The notes beneath the pieces are model-generated. The model saw only the letters and a program-made list of their open reading frames with translations. It had not been told where the DNA came from and did not search any database. From the IMG/VR virus record IMGVR_UViG_3300036761_000226, positions 1 to 33,667 of that record: a DNA stretch of 33,667 nt; one strand, given 5' to 3'. The position numbers and the translations under genes were made by a program. Source of the stretch: a virus. This document shows, piece by piece, positions 7,567 through 17,128 of the stretch (position 1 is the first letter of the stretch; the number at the start of each line of letters is the position of its first letter).

Positions 7567-7917
7567 ATGACCAAGAGAAGCGTAGGCGAACTGCTCGCAA
7601 CCGACGAGGAAGTGCAACCGCTGAAGTCCCGCGCGAAGCAGGAAGTATCCGAACGCCGTATCTGGATTCGGCTTGAAGAGAATGAGAACATTCCACCGAC
7701 CGGGCAATTCATTTCAGTCAATGGACGCACGTTCGTACTGAAGCCGGGCGATCCCGCGCATGTGCCGGAGTGTATCGTCAATGTACTCAATGACGCAGTA
7801 CAGGATGTGCCGCAGATCGACACGAGCACGAATCAGGTCATCGGCTATCGCAAGAAATTGCGGTTCCCCTACACGGTCCTCACGGAAGCGCAAGTGGCCA
7901 CTGAGGCTGCGGCGTAA
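7567..7917 (+). CDS. conserved phage head-cluster protein (116 aa)
   Basis: Two bases separate its ATG from the preceding stop. The sequence contains RIWIRLEENENIPPTGQFIS, VNGRTFVLKPGDPAHVP and a late TNQVIGYRKKLRFPYTVL. This arrangement is common in hypothetical proteins between capsid and adaptor genes of podovirus-like phages. It is predicted to be mixed alpha/beta and soluble. A role in head completion is plausible from its place, but no function can be assigned. Confidence 0.8.
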   Translation: MTKRSVGELLATDEEVQPLKSRAKQEVSERRIWIRLEENENIPPTGQFISVNGRTFVLKPGDPAHVPECIVNVLNDAVQDVPQIDTSTNQVIGYRKKLRFPYTVLTEAQVATEAAA

Positions 7918-7923
7918 CGAACA

Positions 7924-8676
7924 ATGAACCTCGAAGAACTCCTGTCGGAGCTTCGAGAGAACCTGCTCCGCGACAATGCCGAACTTGCTTCTGGTCCTGA
8001 CGATCATCTCTGGTCCGATGAAACGCTAGTTCGATACATTAACGATGCGCAGCAGCGATTCGCTCGAAAGACGCTCTCGCTGCGAGACGCCAGTACACCG
8101 GAAGTGACGCAAGTCACATTGGCGACTGGCGTCTCTTCGTATGTGCTGCATTCGAGTGTGCTTGCGGTGGTATCCGGGCGCTATGACGTGCAGACGGCTG
8201 ATCTTGTGCGTGTGGGTCGCGCGCGAATCAATGTGATCTCGAAGCAAGACCCGGCGTGGTTCGACCCGGCCACGGCGGCACAACTTAATCCCGGTACTCC
8301 AATTGCGTTCTCTACGGACGAAACTTTGGATGTTGACACCAAGGCGGTGACGCTCACGGTGTACCCGGCTCCGAGTGCGAGCGAGGCAGGCAAGCTCGTG
8401 TACATCCGCGTTGCGCGGTTGCCGCTCGACCGTTTCACGCTCGACACGATGGACATGGATTGTGAGCTTGATGAAGATCATCAACTAGATATGCTTGAAT
8501 GGGCAGCGTATCGCGCATTGCGCACGTCGGATATTGATGGGCATTCAGCGGCAGCAGCGGATCACGAGAAGCGATTCACTGATGCGATTGCAGAAGCGTT
8601 GAGGGACATTCGCCGGAAGATGTCGGCCCCGATACGATTCGAGTTCGGTCAAAACGGGTTCACTTGGGACAACTGA
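7924..8676 (+). CDS. head-to-tail adaptor protein
   Basis: A 250-residue protein with the N-terminal helical signature of phage adaptor proteins: LLSELRENLLRD, WSDETLVRYINDAQQRFARKTL. A beta-rich middle (LTVYPAPSASEAGKLVYIRVARLP) is followed by a helical end with DEDHQLDMLEWAAYRAL and KRFTDAIAEALRDIRRKM. This order matches the adaptor family that sits under the portal and links it to the tail. Its place after the capsid cluster agrees. The gene ends two bases before the next ATG. Confidence 0.85.
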   Translation: MNLEELLSELRENLLRDNAELASGPDDHLWSDETLVRYINDAQQRFARKTLSLRDASTPEVTQVTLATGVSSYVLHSSVLAVVSGRYDVQTADLVRVGRARINVISKQDPAWFDPATAAQLNPGTPIAFSTDETLDVDTKAVTLTVYPAPSASEAGKLVYIRVARLPLDRFTLDTMDMDCELDEDHQLDMLEWAAYRALRTSDIDGHSAAAADHEKRFTDAIAEALRDIRRKMSAPIRFEFGQNGFTWDN

Positions 8677-8677
8677 C

Positions 8678-9763
8678 ATGGCTTTTTATGATGTAGTTCC
8701 GGGGCTGAATGCTATTACGTGGGCACTTCGTAATAGCCCCGACAACATGAATACAAGTGGCGAGCTTGCGCCACCTGCGGCACAACCACCTGCGGTTACA
8801 CAGAATGCCGTGAATGCGGCGGTGAGTATGAAAGCTGATGCTGCATCTCAACTACCCGGTGGGTTGAGGGGTACGGAGCGTGGTGTTGCGGCTGCAGGAG
8901 CGCCTTCCATCGCGGGATTGCCTGCAGGTTCTGATAGTGGTGTGTCCACAACCGGATTGCCGTACACAATGCAACCTACTGTGTCGTCAGGTGTGACACG
9001 AATCGACGCCAGAGGGCAGTCGCCGTTGTTCACCAACATGGGCGCGGCCGGTCTTGATGATTTACAGCGCAAAGGTTCGCCGCTGCCGTCAGTGCCGGGG
9101 TTTCTTTCAAGAGTGCGGAATTTCGGTGAAGGTGCAGTTGCAGCACCCACATCTGCGCCTGCGTACGGTGGTGGGATGGGGATGATCCATCCACATATGT
9201 TCAACATGATCGACAACTACGAACGTGAAGCGCAACCGCTGCTTGCATCGCCGGGTATCGTGGATCGGTTGCGTGGTCGTACGATGTTGCGTAATAGGGC
9301 GCGGCTGATTGGTGACATGACTTCTGTAATGGCAGCAAATTCTGGTGCTGAACATGCCGCAGCTTCAACCTCGTTGGCTTTGAGTGGTGCGCAACGTGTA
9401 CAGCGGGAAGGCGAACAGAATGTTGCGTCGAACCTGTTACGTGCGCATGAAATCGCTACACAAGCACGTGGGCATGAGTTGGCAGCGTTGCCACATCTTG
9501 AAGATATTGTGCGGGGACAACGCTACGCGCAAGAAGCGAAAGCAGGTAATGCCGAGGCAATGCGCAGTATTGCGCACGAATCGCGGTTCCCACCACTGCC
9601 AAGAATTGCACCACTTGTTCCTGACATGTCGCAGCCGGGTTCAGTGTTTACACGTGATGCGCTAGGTAATCCTGTCCATATAACAGCAGAGGATTTCAAG
9701 GCGCAAGACCCAACATCAGCAGCACGACGTAATTCTCGGCTCGACCAAGTACAGGGGCACTAG
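8678..9763 (+). CDS. putative internal virion protein (361 aa)
   Basis: Lies between the adaptor and the giant virion protein. Residues of about 20-170 are low-complexity, rich in Gly, Ala, Pro and Ser; from about 190 the sequence becomes helical and charged (LASPGIVDRLRGRTMLRNRARLIG, later RVQREGEQNVASNLLRAHEIA). Such flexible-then-helical proteins next to a giant virion protein are often internal or ejected proteins. No enzyme motif or membrane segment is visible. The ATG follows the adaptor stop by one base, and a hairpin lies within its first twenty codons. Function inferred from context. Confidence 0.7.
   Translation: MAFYDVVPGLNAITWALRNSPDNMNTSGELAPPAAQPPAVTQNAVNAAVSMKADAASQLPGGLRGTERGVAAAGAPSIAGLPAGSDSGVSTTGLPYTMQPTVSSGVTRIDARGQSPLFTNMGAAGLDDLQRKGSPLPSVPGFLSRVRNFGEGAVAAPTSAPAYGGGMGMIHPHMFNMIDNYEREAQPLLASPGIVDRLRGRTMLRNRARLIGDMTSVMAANSGAEHAAASTSLALSGAQRVQREGEQNVASNLLRAHEIATQARGHELAALPHLEDIVRGQRYAQEAKAGNAEAMRSIAHESRFPPLPRIAPLVPDMSQPGSVFTRDALGNPVHITAEDFKAQDPTSAARRNSRLDQVQGH
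8711..8737 (+). other. hairpin inside the start of the 361-aa gene
   Basis: GCTATTACG at 8711-8719 and its exact reverse complement CGTAATAGC at 8729-8737, with a nine-base loop; GGGG at 8701-8704 could add pairing with the CCCC ending at 8740. It lies about 12 to 20 codons after the start and could slow translation. Role unknown. Confidence 0.5.
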
Positions 9764-9764
9764 G

Positions 9765-12700
9765 ATGCCATTGGACTTGCCAAGCATCGACCAATATCTG
9801 TCGATGCCGATCCCCTTAATGCCAAAACCGGTTGAGCCACCGGTTCCAAAGTTGTCTGCATACGACAAGCTTTCTGATTCACAGAAAGCGTGGATAGATA
9901 AGCAAATAGAATTAGAGAATAAACCGCGTGGTGCGTTGGGTGAGATCGGCGCGGGTTTGGTGCGTGGTGCTACGGTGGGTATTCCTACCATGGCCGGGCA
10001 GATCATGCAGTACACCGGGCAACCCGGTGACACGCTGCATGATATTGGCACTGGGTTGGTAAGTCGTGCCAAGCTCCGCGAGGCGGGGATCGCCGAGGAT
10101 GTGAACCCTGACGCACATGGCGCGGTTGTGGGGGCGCTTACTAAGGGTGCGGAGATGGTTGCGCCGACCCTTGGGGCGATGGCGGCGGTACCTGCACTGG
10201 CCGCTCTCGGTGCTCCGGCGGGGGTAGCAGCCATCGGGGGTGGTGCGCTCGGCGGATTGGCCTTTGGTACACAAGCAGCACAGGAAGCGTACGAGCGAGC
10301 CAAAGCGGCGGGGAAGTCCGAGGATGAGGCCAAGACTCTCGCGCGGCAGGAAGGGGCGCTTACGGCTGCCGTGCAGACCGTAGGAGTGGGTCTTGGCGGT
10401 CGGTTCATCAGTGGTGCGGAGCGCATGATCCCGCGCGTGCTCGGCCGCACGTACGGTGTGCCAGAGGCGCTCGCCAAGATACGTGAACCAGAGTTCATCA
10501 AGTCATTTGCGCGCGAACTTGCAACCAACACAGGTGTGCAGGTGAGCGCGGGCATGACCCAAGCTGCCGGAACGGCGGCGCTTGAAGGGCAGGCCGGGTT
10601 GCCATCTACTTCGCCATGGGACGCTGCCACATCGTCCATTGGGCCGATGCTTGCGTTAACGGGCATTCTTGCACCGATTGGTGCTATGACACATTACGTG
10701 CATCAGCAACGTAACGCATCGCTTATCAAGATCGCCGAGAATCCGGAATCAACCCCATTGCAGATTCAGGCGGCAACGCGTGAACTGGTGCCGCAGCTTG
10801 AACCTCTTGTTGGGAAGGACGAAGCACGCGAGTGGCGGATGAATGCGCTCGAAGCATCGAACCATAGTGAAGCTGAGAAGCAGCGAATTAAGGATCAGCA
10901 AGCGCAGCAGGAAGCGGTTGCTGCTCGTGAAAAGCAGGTGGAGCAAGGTCAGAAAATGGCTGTTGCGAACGCCAAGGCACAACGTGCTGCGGAAGATCGT
11001 GTGTTGCTTGCCAATCCACCTAAAGGCGCGCAATCGTTCTCGGAGTTCACCACGGATTTCATCAAACAGCAGAATCTGCCGTTTGGCAAGAAGGGCGAGA
11101 CTAAACTGAATGAGGGTGTGCTGCGCGCAAGCTATGTTGGATACTTGCGTTCGCTGCTTCCACAGGAAGCGGATCGTTGGCGTAATCCGAACGATATGTC
11201 CACGATGGCCCCGGAAGCTTCCGCTCCCGCCACGTCCTCCGAAGGGCAGGGCCAACTCACGCTCGATAACAGCTATTGGCACGGACGCGAGTCTCCGTTC
11301 AATCCGGACAATTTCAAGCTTGAACCGTCGCCACGTCAGGGTGGATCAACCGATGTGGGTGAAGCACTTCCGTTCCCACACACGAATCCGAACCAAGGCG
11401 AACTCGACCTCATGCCGGTAATGAATCGCAAGCCCGGCGAACGTCCGTCTCCGCTCGACGATCAGGGTGGTGGCAAGCCCCCGCCCGGTGGCGGTGGTGG
11501 CGGTGGTGGTACCGCGATGGAAGCAGCGTTCGAGCGCGCGGGCGGCAAGAAAGCATTGGAGACTGATGCCGCGTATGCGCAGCGTGTTGCGGCTGTGCAT
11601 GAGCCTGTGCCGCCGAAACCCGGCGGGGTGGGGACGAATCCCGCAGCGAAGCATACGGTGTTGCTTGATGCACAGGCGCGCATTGCAGCCGCGAACAGAC
11701 TCGCCGACGACGCCATGGCGGGGAAGATCAACGGCAACACGCCGGTTGCACATTCCGATCTGATGCGCACGTGGGAGAAAGCCGCCACTGACGCCGGTAT
11801 AGACGTGTCTGTGCTGAAGGGTCAGAACTTTAAGCGTGTCGAGATGGCAGTCAAGACTGCTGATGGCAAGAAGTTGTGGATGCAGCAACTGAACGCGTTG
11901 CGCGCTGCGCGTGATGCGATGAAGCGTGGCACGGTCAGCCGCGACACGATGGATGCACTCGTTACAAAACTGGAGAATTTCAATGAGCAAAATGCCAATG
12001 CCAATGCCGAAGGGAAAAGGAATGCCGAAGCCGGGGGGCAAGGGCAAGAAGCCCTGTTAACCAAGGAGAAGCCAAATGCCGTTGCAGAGGGGGTCATCCC
12101 AAGCGGTAGTGTCGAAGAACATCAAGGAAATGGTGGCGGCGGGGCACCCGCAGAATCAGGCGGTGGCGGCGTCATTGAGCAACGCCCACCGGGGAATGCC
12201 AAAGCCCCCGCCGCAACGCCTGAAGTAGTAGGACTGCTCAATGCAGCGCCGGTTGCCGAGGTTGCCAAAATGCCTCCTCCCGTGGCTTCCAGAGCGCCGG
12301 TCGCTGCGCCCAAAGAGGTGGTTGTTCACTCAACCGGTGAGAGTGTACCGTGGGGCGATTTCACCCGCACAGTGCCGTCCGGCCCGGTCTCGTACGAGAC
12401 GCCCGATTTCAAGCCAATGCGCAAGCAGGACATTGCGCGCAGTAAGGCGGCGAGGATTGGACCGACAGTACCGGAAGTGGAACAACGCAACGTCACGCCG
12501 AACTACAAGTTTTATTTCGAGCTTCATCACTACGATCCGAATGAATCGCGCGGTAGTTCGGGTAATCGCACGTGGGTGATGGACTATATGAAGGCGAAGG
12601 ACATGGCTGCCGGGGAACCAACCGGTGCGCATATTACCCCGATGCTTTCTCAAGAGAAGCTCGATCCGAAAATGTTGATGGCCAACGCGCGAGATGCAAT

Positions 12701-15700
12701 TGATTGGCTGCGGCAGTATTCACCACAAGACGCACAACTTGCGGAAAACACGGCTGAGAGCAGTGGGCGGATTGTGACAGACGCATTGGGGCGTCCTATC
12801 CCTGACGCACAAGGTAAACCCATTCGTGAAGGTAGAGTCGCGCAGTTGGAACGCATTTACGATGTGAATGCGAGTGTGCGTGAAAAGGCGCAGGCTACCA
12901 CTGAAGATTTGATGAATAGGTATGAGCAGGCATATCGTATGCGTGTGTCAGCCGAGAAAGGTATTCCACCTAATAAGGTTGTGATTGATGCTGCAGCACT
13001 TGCGGAAATAACGCGTTTGGCCAAGCTTGATCCGGGGTTCGAGTATGCGCAGTCGCAACTTCCGAACTATAGCTACTCACCTGCCATTGCTGAAGTTCTG
13101 AAGGGAGGTGATCTTAGCGGTACGTTGTCGCATCTGGCCGATACTGCGACATCGGACTGGATGCGGTATATGGCTTCGTCATTGCAGCTTCTCGATCTGA
13201 AAACAAAAGTCAAAGTGCTTGACGAAGCTGCTACTGATGCCAATGGGGATCGTGTTTATGGTCGGTACAACCACAAGACTGACACGGTTAACATCTACAC
13301 GGGTGGTGAGAATCCGCACACGATTGTGCACGAGACGACGCATGCAGCGACGGTGAGCAAGATTCTGTTGGCAGAAGCTGCGCTGAAGAAGGTAGTCGGG
13401 CAGCACACTGCCGAAGAAAAGGCAGCCATGGCTTCGCTGACCGATCTGCGCTCGTTCATGGCTGAGATGAAGAAGCGTGGTTCAGGTTTTGATAAGGCGT
13501 TCGCGAATGAAAAGGAATTCGTTGCTGAAGCACTGTCGAACGAGAAGTTTCAAGCGTGGCTTGATACTCAGTCCTACGATGCGCGTAGCGGATTGCGTAA
13601 ATTCGTTGATTGGGTGCGCGAACTGCTTGGCTTCTCACCATACGACACCAACGCGTTGAACAAGGCGGTCTCGATCTCGAAGTCGTTCTTGGGTGACTCA
13701 CGTTTTGGCGCGGCTGAAGGTTTGTCGTACGATCATTCGGCTACTGGTGCGGCAGCACAGACTGATTCTGCAGGGCGCGCACTGGTGAGCAAGTGGGATG
13801 AACTTATTGCGAATCATGCGTCTCTCGGTACGCTTGGTGGCAAGACTCGTGCGTTCTTGTGGCAGGCGTCTACGACGTTCAACATGGCAAAGTGGGTGGA
13901 CAAGGTTCCTGCACTACGCACACTTGTGCCGGGCATGCACGCGTACATGAATGCTGATGACATCAAGGGAATGATGCGTCAGACGAAACAACTTGAGTTT
14001 AGCAACGCAGTGACGATGCCGCTGCAACTGGCATTGTCAAAGCTGCCCGCGTCACGACGCGAAAGTATGAATAGGCAGTTGATGGAGTTCGCGTATGATT
14101 CAACTACATTGGGTGTAGATTTCTCGAAGAGTTACGGCGAGAACATGCACTTGAATCCGAAGATCGACCCATCGAACAAGGGGTACATCGCCCAACGAAT
14201 CGCAGAGTATAAGCAGTTGCCTGAAGAGTTTCGGAAACCGTTCGAGGAGTCGTTCCGTGTGTTTCGGAAGAACTACATCCAACACACGGCGATGATGCTA
14301 CGTGACACGTTGCGCATCTACTCCGATAAGTCGCCGCAACTGCAGAAGATGATTGACGTTCTTGCCATCGGCAATAAAGCGTTGGGTGAAGGTACGAACT
14401 CGCGTCCTGATTATTACTTCGATCCGTATTCGGATAATCTCGACAAGCTTGTGCGCAAGACGCTGACTGACGCGATGGCGGTGCAAGGCGACAAAGGAAA
14501 TTTGCGCGCGAGTGTGCGTGACATCGAGAAGTATTATTTGACGGCTGTCAGCAACCCGTATATGCACTTGGGTCGCTCTGGTGAATACTTCATCTCGTAC
14601 AAAGTTGCGGATGGAGCACAGCATTGGGGAGCCATGCAACAGGCAATTCAGCCATTCGGTAAGGTCATTAACCTACCGAATGCTGATCGCACCGTGATGC
14701 TGCGATTCGAGAATCCGGCACAACGGAGTGCTGCGTATGCCAAGTTGCTCGCTATGCCCAACAGCGTTCCGCAGGAGTTCTTGCGTGCAGGCAGTTTGCA
14801 TGATTCCGACTCAATGAACCACATGCAGGGTGTGCCGAAATTCGTGCACAACCTGTTGGCACGTATCGACTCTGATCCGCAATTTGCGGGTAAAGATAAA
14901 GCCGACATGCGTGCGTACTTGAAGCGTCAGTATCTCGATGCGCTTCCGGATTCGTCGGCGCAAAAGGCGCTCGCACAACGTAAGGGTACAGGCGTACCCG
15001 GCGCAGATGCGGACTTCGTGCGCAACTTCTCCAAGCGTGCGGAGGGCATGGCGTCGATGGTTGCCAATGGGTATGCGATGCCGAAGTACGATGAAGCATT
15101 CGGTTCGATGAAGCAGACAATCGACAAGCTACGTGAAGTGGGCGTAGGTGGACCGGAGCATGCGGATTATGCGGAAGAGGTGATGACGGAGATGAGCCGT
15201 CGTTTCTCGAACAGCATGAGTCCTGTGGTATCACCGAATATCGACGTATTGAAGTCGTTCGGATTCAACTATTTTCTCGCATTCAGCCCGGCGTTCTGGT
15301 TGACGAACATGGTGCAACCGTATCACTTGACATTACCAGTGATCGGCAGTCGGTATGGGTTCATTGCCACCGCGAAAGAGATGGGTGTGTCGAGCGCCAA
15401 GTCATTCAAGTTGGTGAAGAGCGCCATTGAGTCTGGATGGAACCAAGGGCAGGAACTCGGTGGCATGCACGGTGCAATTCGCGGTGTGCTTGACTTATCA
15501 CTTCCGCTTGAGAAGTCCGGGTTGTTGCCGCAGGAACGTGCGTTCGTGCAGAAGCTGCTCGATTCCGGACAGCTTGATACGACGCAAGGCCACGAGCTTG
15601 GTCGCATGGCATCAGGTGTTGACTCACGGCAGATGGTTGCGACCAAGATGTTGAGTGCGGGGAGTCACTACACTGAAGTGATTAACAGGTTGACCGCCGG

Positions 15701-16835
15701 GTTGACGGCGTACAACTTGGCGATTCGGCGTGGTAAGACGGATGAATTTGCTTCGCGTTACGCCATCGACACTGTGCGCGAAACACAGTTCAACTACAAC
15801 GACAATAACACCGCGCGTGCGCTTGGTCGTCATGGTTTGGCAGGGAAAGTAACACCGTTGCTCGCGTCGTTCCAACAGTATTCGTTTCAGACGATGGAGT
15901 TGCTGATTCGACTGACTGCTGATGCAGTGTCTCCTCACGCGAGCCATGAGGACCGTGTAGCAGGGTTCAAGGCGCTTGCTGGTGTGCTCACCACCACGAG
16001 CATCATTGCCGGTACGTTGGGGCTGCCATTGGCTACTGCGATCAGTGCTCTGGTGGATAGGGTGTCCGATCTTGCCAGTGATGGGAACAACCCAACTGAT
16101 AGTAAGACGGCATATCGTGGGTGGCTTGCCGACGTATTCGGGAAAGAACTGGCAGAAGGCATCGCGCATGGTGTACCGCGCGCAGTGCTCGGCTTCGATA
16201 CAGGTGGGCGCATGGGGTTGCAAGACCTTCTGCCGGGTTCGAGATTCATGGCGGATCGCCGTGACATTAAGAACAAAATGGAAAGTGGTGCATTCAATTT
16301 GCTTGGCCCGGCAGTGAGTGCCGGTACTTCAGCATTCGTAGGACTTGGAAAAATGATGGATGGTCAGGTCATGGATGGTCTGATCGACATGCTCCCGCTT
16401 GCGTTAAAGGGGCCGGTCAAGGCCGAAAAGATGCAGGAGCAGGGGTACACCACATCCACAGGCAATCGGCTGCCTATCGAAGTCACACCGTGGGCTACGG
16501 TGTCGCAAGCATTTGGGTTTACTCCGTCAGTGAAGGCCGAGCAGTCTGAAGTGAACTTCGCGTTTCAACAACGTATTGGGTTGTTGAAACAACAAAAAAC
16601 TGTCCTCTCAAACAACTTTTACCGCGCACAGGAGAATGGCGAAGATACAACGAAAGAGTTGCAGGCTGTGATGCTGTTCAATATGCAGAACCCGGCATTG
16701 CATATTGACCCCGCTGCGGGGATGATGTTGCGTGCCAAGCAACGTGCAATTGCAGGTGCTACTGAATCCGACATTCCCGCGTTGCCACGTTATCTTCCTC
16801 AACTGGATCGCTATTCATTTGCTAATATAAAATGA
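9765..16835 (+). CDS. giant virion protein, PLxRFG-type, with metallopeptidase-like motif
   Basis: A 2356-residue protein. Residues 132-168 and 291-310 are membrane-like Ala/Gly-rich segments. A charged helical region at about 365-415 looks coiled-coil, and a Pro/Gly-rich linker lies near 566-582. A second low-complexity linker near 740-820 overlaps two ORFs in another frame. HETTH at 1189-1193, followed by [10 protein letters not shown] (E1251, E1255), is a zinc metallopeptidase-like motif. [11 protein letters not shown] from 1598 matches the degenerate PLxRFG motif. The last 500 residues contain [12 protein letters not shown] and a [11 protein letters not shown] ending typical of that family. 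Such proteins are virion components of podophages, thought to be ejected to help DNA cross the envelope. No transglycosylase motif was found. Confidence 0.85.
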   Translation: MPLDLPSIDQYLSMPIPLMPKPVEPPVPKLSAYDKLSDSQKAWIDKQIELENKPRGALGEIGAGLVRGATVGIPTMAGQIMQYTGQPGDTLHDIGTGLVSRAKLREAGIAEDVNPDAHGAVVGALTKGAEMVAPTLGAMAAVPALAALGAPAGVAAIGGGALGGLAFGTQAAQEAYERAKAAGKSEDEAKTLARQEGALTAAVQTVGVGLGGRFISGAERMIPRVLGRTYGVPEALAKIREPEFIKSFARELATNTGVQVSAGMTQAAGTAALEGQAGLPSTSPWDAATSSIGPMLALTGILAPIGAMTHYVHQQRNASLIKIAENPESTPLQIQAATRELVPQLEPLVGKDEAREWRMNALEASNHSEAEKQRIKDQQAQQEAVAAREKQVEQGQKMAVANAKAQRAAEDRVLLANPPKGAQSFSEFTTDFIKQQNLPFGKKGETKLNEGVLRASYVGYLRSLLPQEADRWRNPNDMSTMAPEASAPATSSEGQGQLTLDNSYWHGRESPFNPDNFKLEPSPRQGGSTDVGEALPFPHTNPNQGELDLMPVMNRKPGERPSPLDDQGGGKPPPGGGGGGGGTAMEAAFERAGGKKALETDAAYAQRVAAVHEPVPPKPGGVGTNPAAKHTVLLDAQARIAAANRLADDAMAGKINGNTPVAHSDLMRTWEKAATDAGIDVSVLKGQNFKRVEMAVKTADGKKLWMQQLNALRAARDAMKRGTVSRDTMDALVTKLENFNEQNANANAEGKRNAEAGGQGQEALLTKEKPNAVAEGVIPSGSVEEHQGNGGGGAPAESGGGGVIEQRPPGNAKAPAATPEVVGLLNAAPVAEVAKMPPPVASRAPVAAPKEVVVHSTGESVPWGDFTRTVPSGPVSYETPDFKPMRKQDIARSKAARIGPTVPEVEQRNVTPNYKFYFELHHYDPNESRGSSGNRTWVMDYMKAKDMAAGEPTGAHITPMLSQEKLDPKMLMANARDAIDWLRQYSPQDAQLAENTAESSGRIVTDALGRPIPDAQGKPIREGRVAQLERIYDVNASVREKAQATTEDLMNRYEQAYRMRVSAEKGIPPNKVVIDAAALAEITRLAKLDPGFEYAQSQLPNYSYSPAIAEVLKGGDLSGTLSHLADTATSDWMRYMASSLQLLDLKTKVKVLDEAATDANGDRVYGRYNHKTDTVNIYTGGENPHTIVHETTHAATVSKILLAEAALKKVVGQHTAEEKAAMASLTDLRSFMAEMKKRGSGFDKAFANEKEFVAEALSNEKFQAWLDTQSYDARSGLRKFVDWVRELLGFSPYDTNALNKAVSISKSFLGDSRFGAAEGLSYDHSATGAAAQTDSAGRALVSKWDELIANHASLGTLGGKTRAFLWQASTTFNMAKWVDKVPALRTLVPGMHAYMNADDIKGMMRQTKQLEFSNAVTMPLQLALSKLPASRRESMNRQLMEFAYDSTTLGVDFSKSYGENMHLNPKIDPSNKGYIAQRIAEYKQLPEEFRKPFEESFRVFRKNYIQHTAMMLRDTLRIYSDKSPQLQKMIDVLAIGNKALGEGTNSRPDYYFDPYSDNLDKLVRKTLTDAMAVQGDKGNLRASVRDIEKYYLTAVSNPYMHLGRSGEYFISYKVADGAQHWGAMQQAIQPFGKVINLPNADRTVMLRFENPAQRSAAYAKLLAMPNSVPQEFLRAGSLHDSDSMNHMQGVPKFVHNLLARIDSDPQFAGKDKADMRAYLKRQYLDALPDSSAQKALAQRKGTGVPGADADFVRNFSKRAEGMASMVANGYAMPKYDEAFGSMKQTIDKLREVGVGGPEHADYAEEVMTEMSRRFSNSMSPVVSPNIDVLKSFGFNYFLAFSPAFWLTNMVQPYHLTLPVIGSRYGFIATAKEMGVSSAKSFKLVKSAIESGWNQGQELGGMHGAIRGVLDLSLPLEKSGLLPQERAFVQKLLDSGQLDTTQGHELGRMASGVDSRQMVATKMLSAGSHYTEVINRLTAGLTAYNLAIRRGKTDEFASRYAIDTVRETQFNYNDNNTARALGRHGLAGKVTPLLASFQQYSFQTMELLIRLTADAVSPHASHEDRVAGFKALAGVLTTTSIIAGTLGLPLATAISALVDRVSDLASDGNNPTDSKTAYRGWLADVFGKELAEGIAHGVPRAVLGFDTGGRMGLQDLLPGSRFMADRRDIKNKMESGAFNLLGPAVSAGTSAFVGLGKMMDGQVMDGLIDMLPLALKGPVKAEKMQEQGYTTSTGNRLPIEVTPWATVSQAFGFTPSVKAEQSEVNFAFQQRIGLLKQQKTVLSNNFYRAQENGEDTTKELQAVMLFNMQNPALHIDPAAGMMLRAKQRAIAGATESDIPALPRYLPQLDRYSFANIK
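11983..12060 (+). CDS. nested 25-aa Met/Pro/Lys/Gly-rich ORF inside the giant gene (+1 frame)
   Basis: ATG at 11983 in the +1 frame of the giant gene, with GGAG at 11972-11975 seven bases upstream, ending at TAA 12058-12060. The product is [16 protein letters not shown] followed by a Gly/Lys-rich end and a terminal Cys. Short basic MPKP-type peptides of this kind occur in phage structural clusters, usually as stand-alone genes. It lies in the same frame as, and 15 bases before, the next nested ORF. Expression is unproven, and its composition could be a by-product of a repeat-rich linker. Confidence 0.4.
   Translation: MSKMPMPMPKGKGMPKPGGKGKKPC
12076..12228 (+). CDS. nested 50-aa conserved-type phage protein inside the giant gene (+1 frame)
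   Basis: ATG at 12076 with a perfect AAGGAG (12063-12068) seven bases upstream; TAG at 12226-12228. The product begins MPLQRGSS and contains [17 protein letters not shown] then [12 protein letters not shown]. This matches from memory a very common tiny phage protein with the pattern MPL-GxSxxxxSKNIxEMxxxGHPQxQAVAAxLxxA. Its codons favour G or C at third position, as in the rest of the genome, while the giant protein's own frame here is low-complexity Gly/Asn/Ala/Pro. A separate small gene therefore seems to have been absorbed in the giant gene and may still be translated. Confidence 0.6.
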   Translation: MPLQRGSSQAVVSKNIKEMVAAGHPQNQAVAASLSNAHRGMPKPPPQRLK

Positions 16836-16848
16836 GAGGGGTTTGAAA

Positions 16849-17118
16849 GTGGAACAACATGCGCTTGAACTTTTGCATTTCGCTATTTGGTTACTCATTG
16901 CCATTGGTGGGATGACTTTATCTTTGGCGTTATATTTTATACGTCAATTCGTTAAGCGAATGGGCAGACAAGATACGGCTCTTGAAGCGATTCGTGATCT
17001 TTTGGCTTCGGAGGTCAGCAAGCTTCGAGAAATGCAGCATGCACTAGACAAACGAGTTATCTGGATTGAGTCCACGTGCATTAGTAAACATGGGTACTCA
17101 ATCAAACCGGCAGCGTAA
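16849..17118 (+). CDS. small membrane protein of the lysis region (one TM plus coiled coil)
   Basis: GTG at 16849 is chosen because GAGAGGGG at 16834-16841 lies seven bases upstream; an in-frame TTG at 16843 would be only one base from it. The 89-residue product has one hydrophobic segment at residues 9-31 (FAIWLLIAIGGMTLSLALYF), a basic stretch (RQFVKRMGR) and then a heptad-like helix (EAIRDLLASEVSKLREMQHAL). Basic residues after the membrane segment suggest the coiled coil is cytoplasmic, which argues against an inner-membrane spanin. Its place immediately before the endolysin makes a lysis role, possibly as holin or regulator, plausible but unproven. Confidence 0.7.
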   Translation: MEQHALELLHFAIWLLIAIGGMTLSLALYFIRQFVKRMGRQDTALEAIRDLLASEVSKLREMQHALDKRVIWIESTCISKHGYSIKPAA

Positions 17119-17128
17119 AGGCGAATAA

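Noticed and set aside
9716-10666. Minus-strand ORF of 316 codons over the start of the giant gene
   Set aside because: Ala/Pro/Ser/Cys-rich low-complexity translation of antisense DNA, with no ribosome site or motif; the plus-strand frame has typical virion-protein sequence.
11266-11375. Possible ADP-ribosyltransferase-like start (YWHG...F...F, residues about 501-537 of the giant protein)
   Set aside because: Only the first few positions resemble the ART opening; no later catalytic Glu or Tyr pattern could be identified.
13101-13115. Strong Shine-Dalgarno match AGGGAGGTGAT within the giant gene
   Set aside because: No start codon lies at a working distance downstream in any frame, so it probably does not start a nested gene.
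16843-16848. TTG at 16843 as start of the small membrane protein
   Set aside because: It is one base from the Shine-Dalgarno sequence; GTG 16849 has seven-base spacing.
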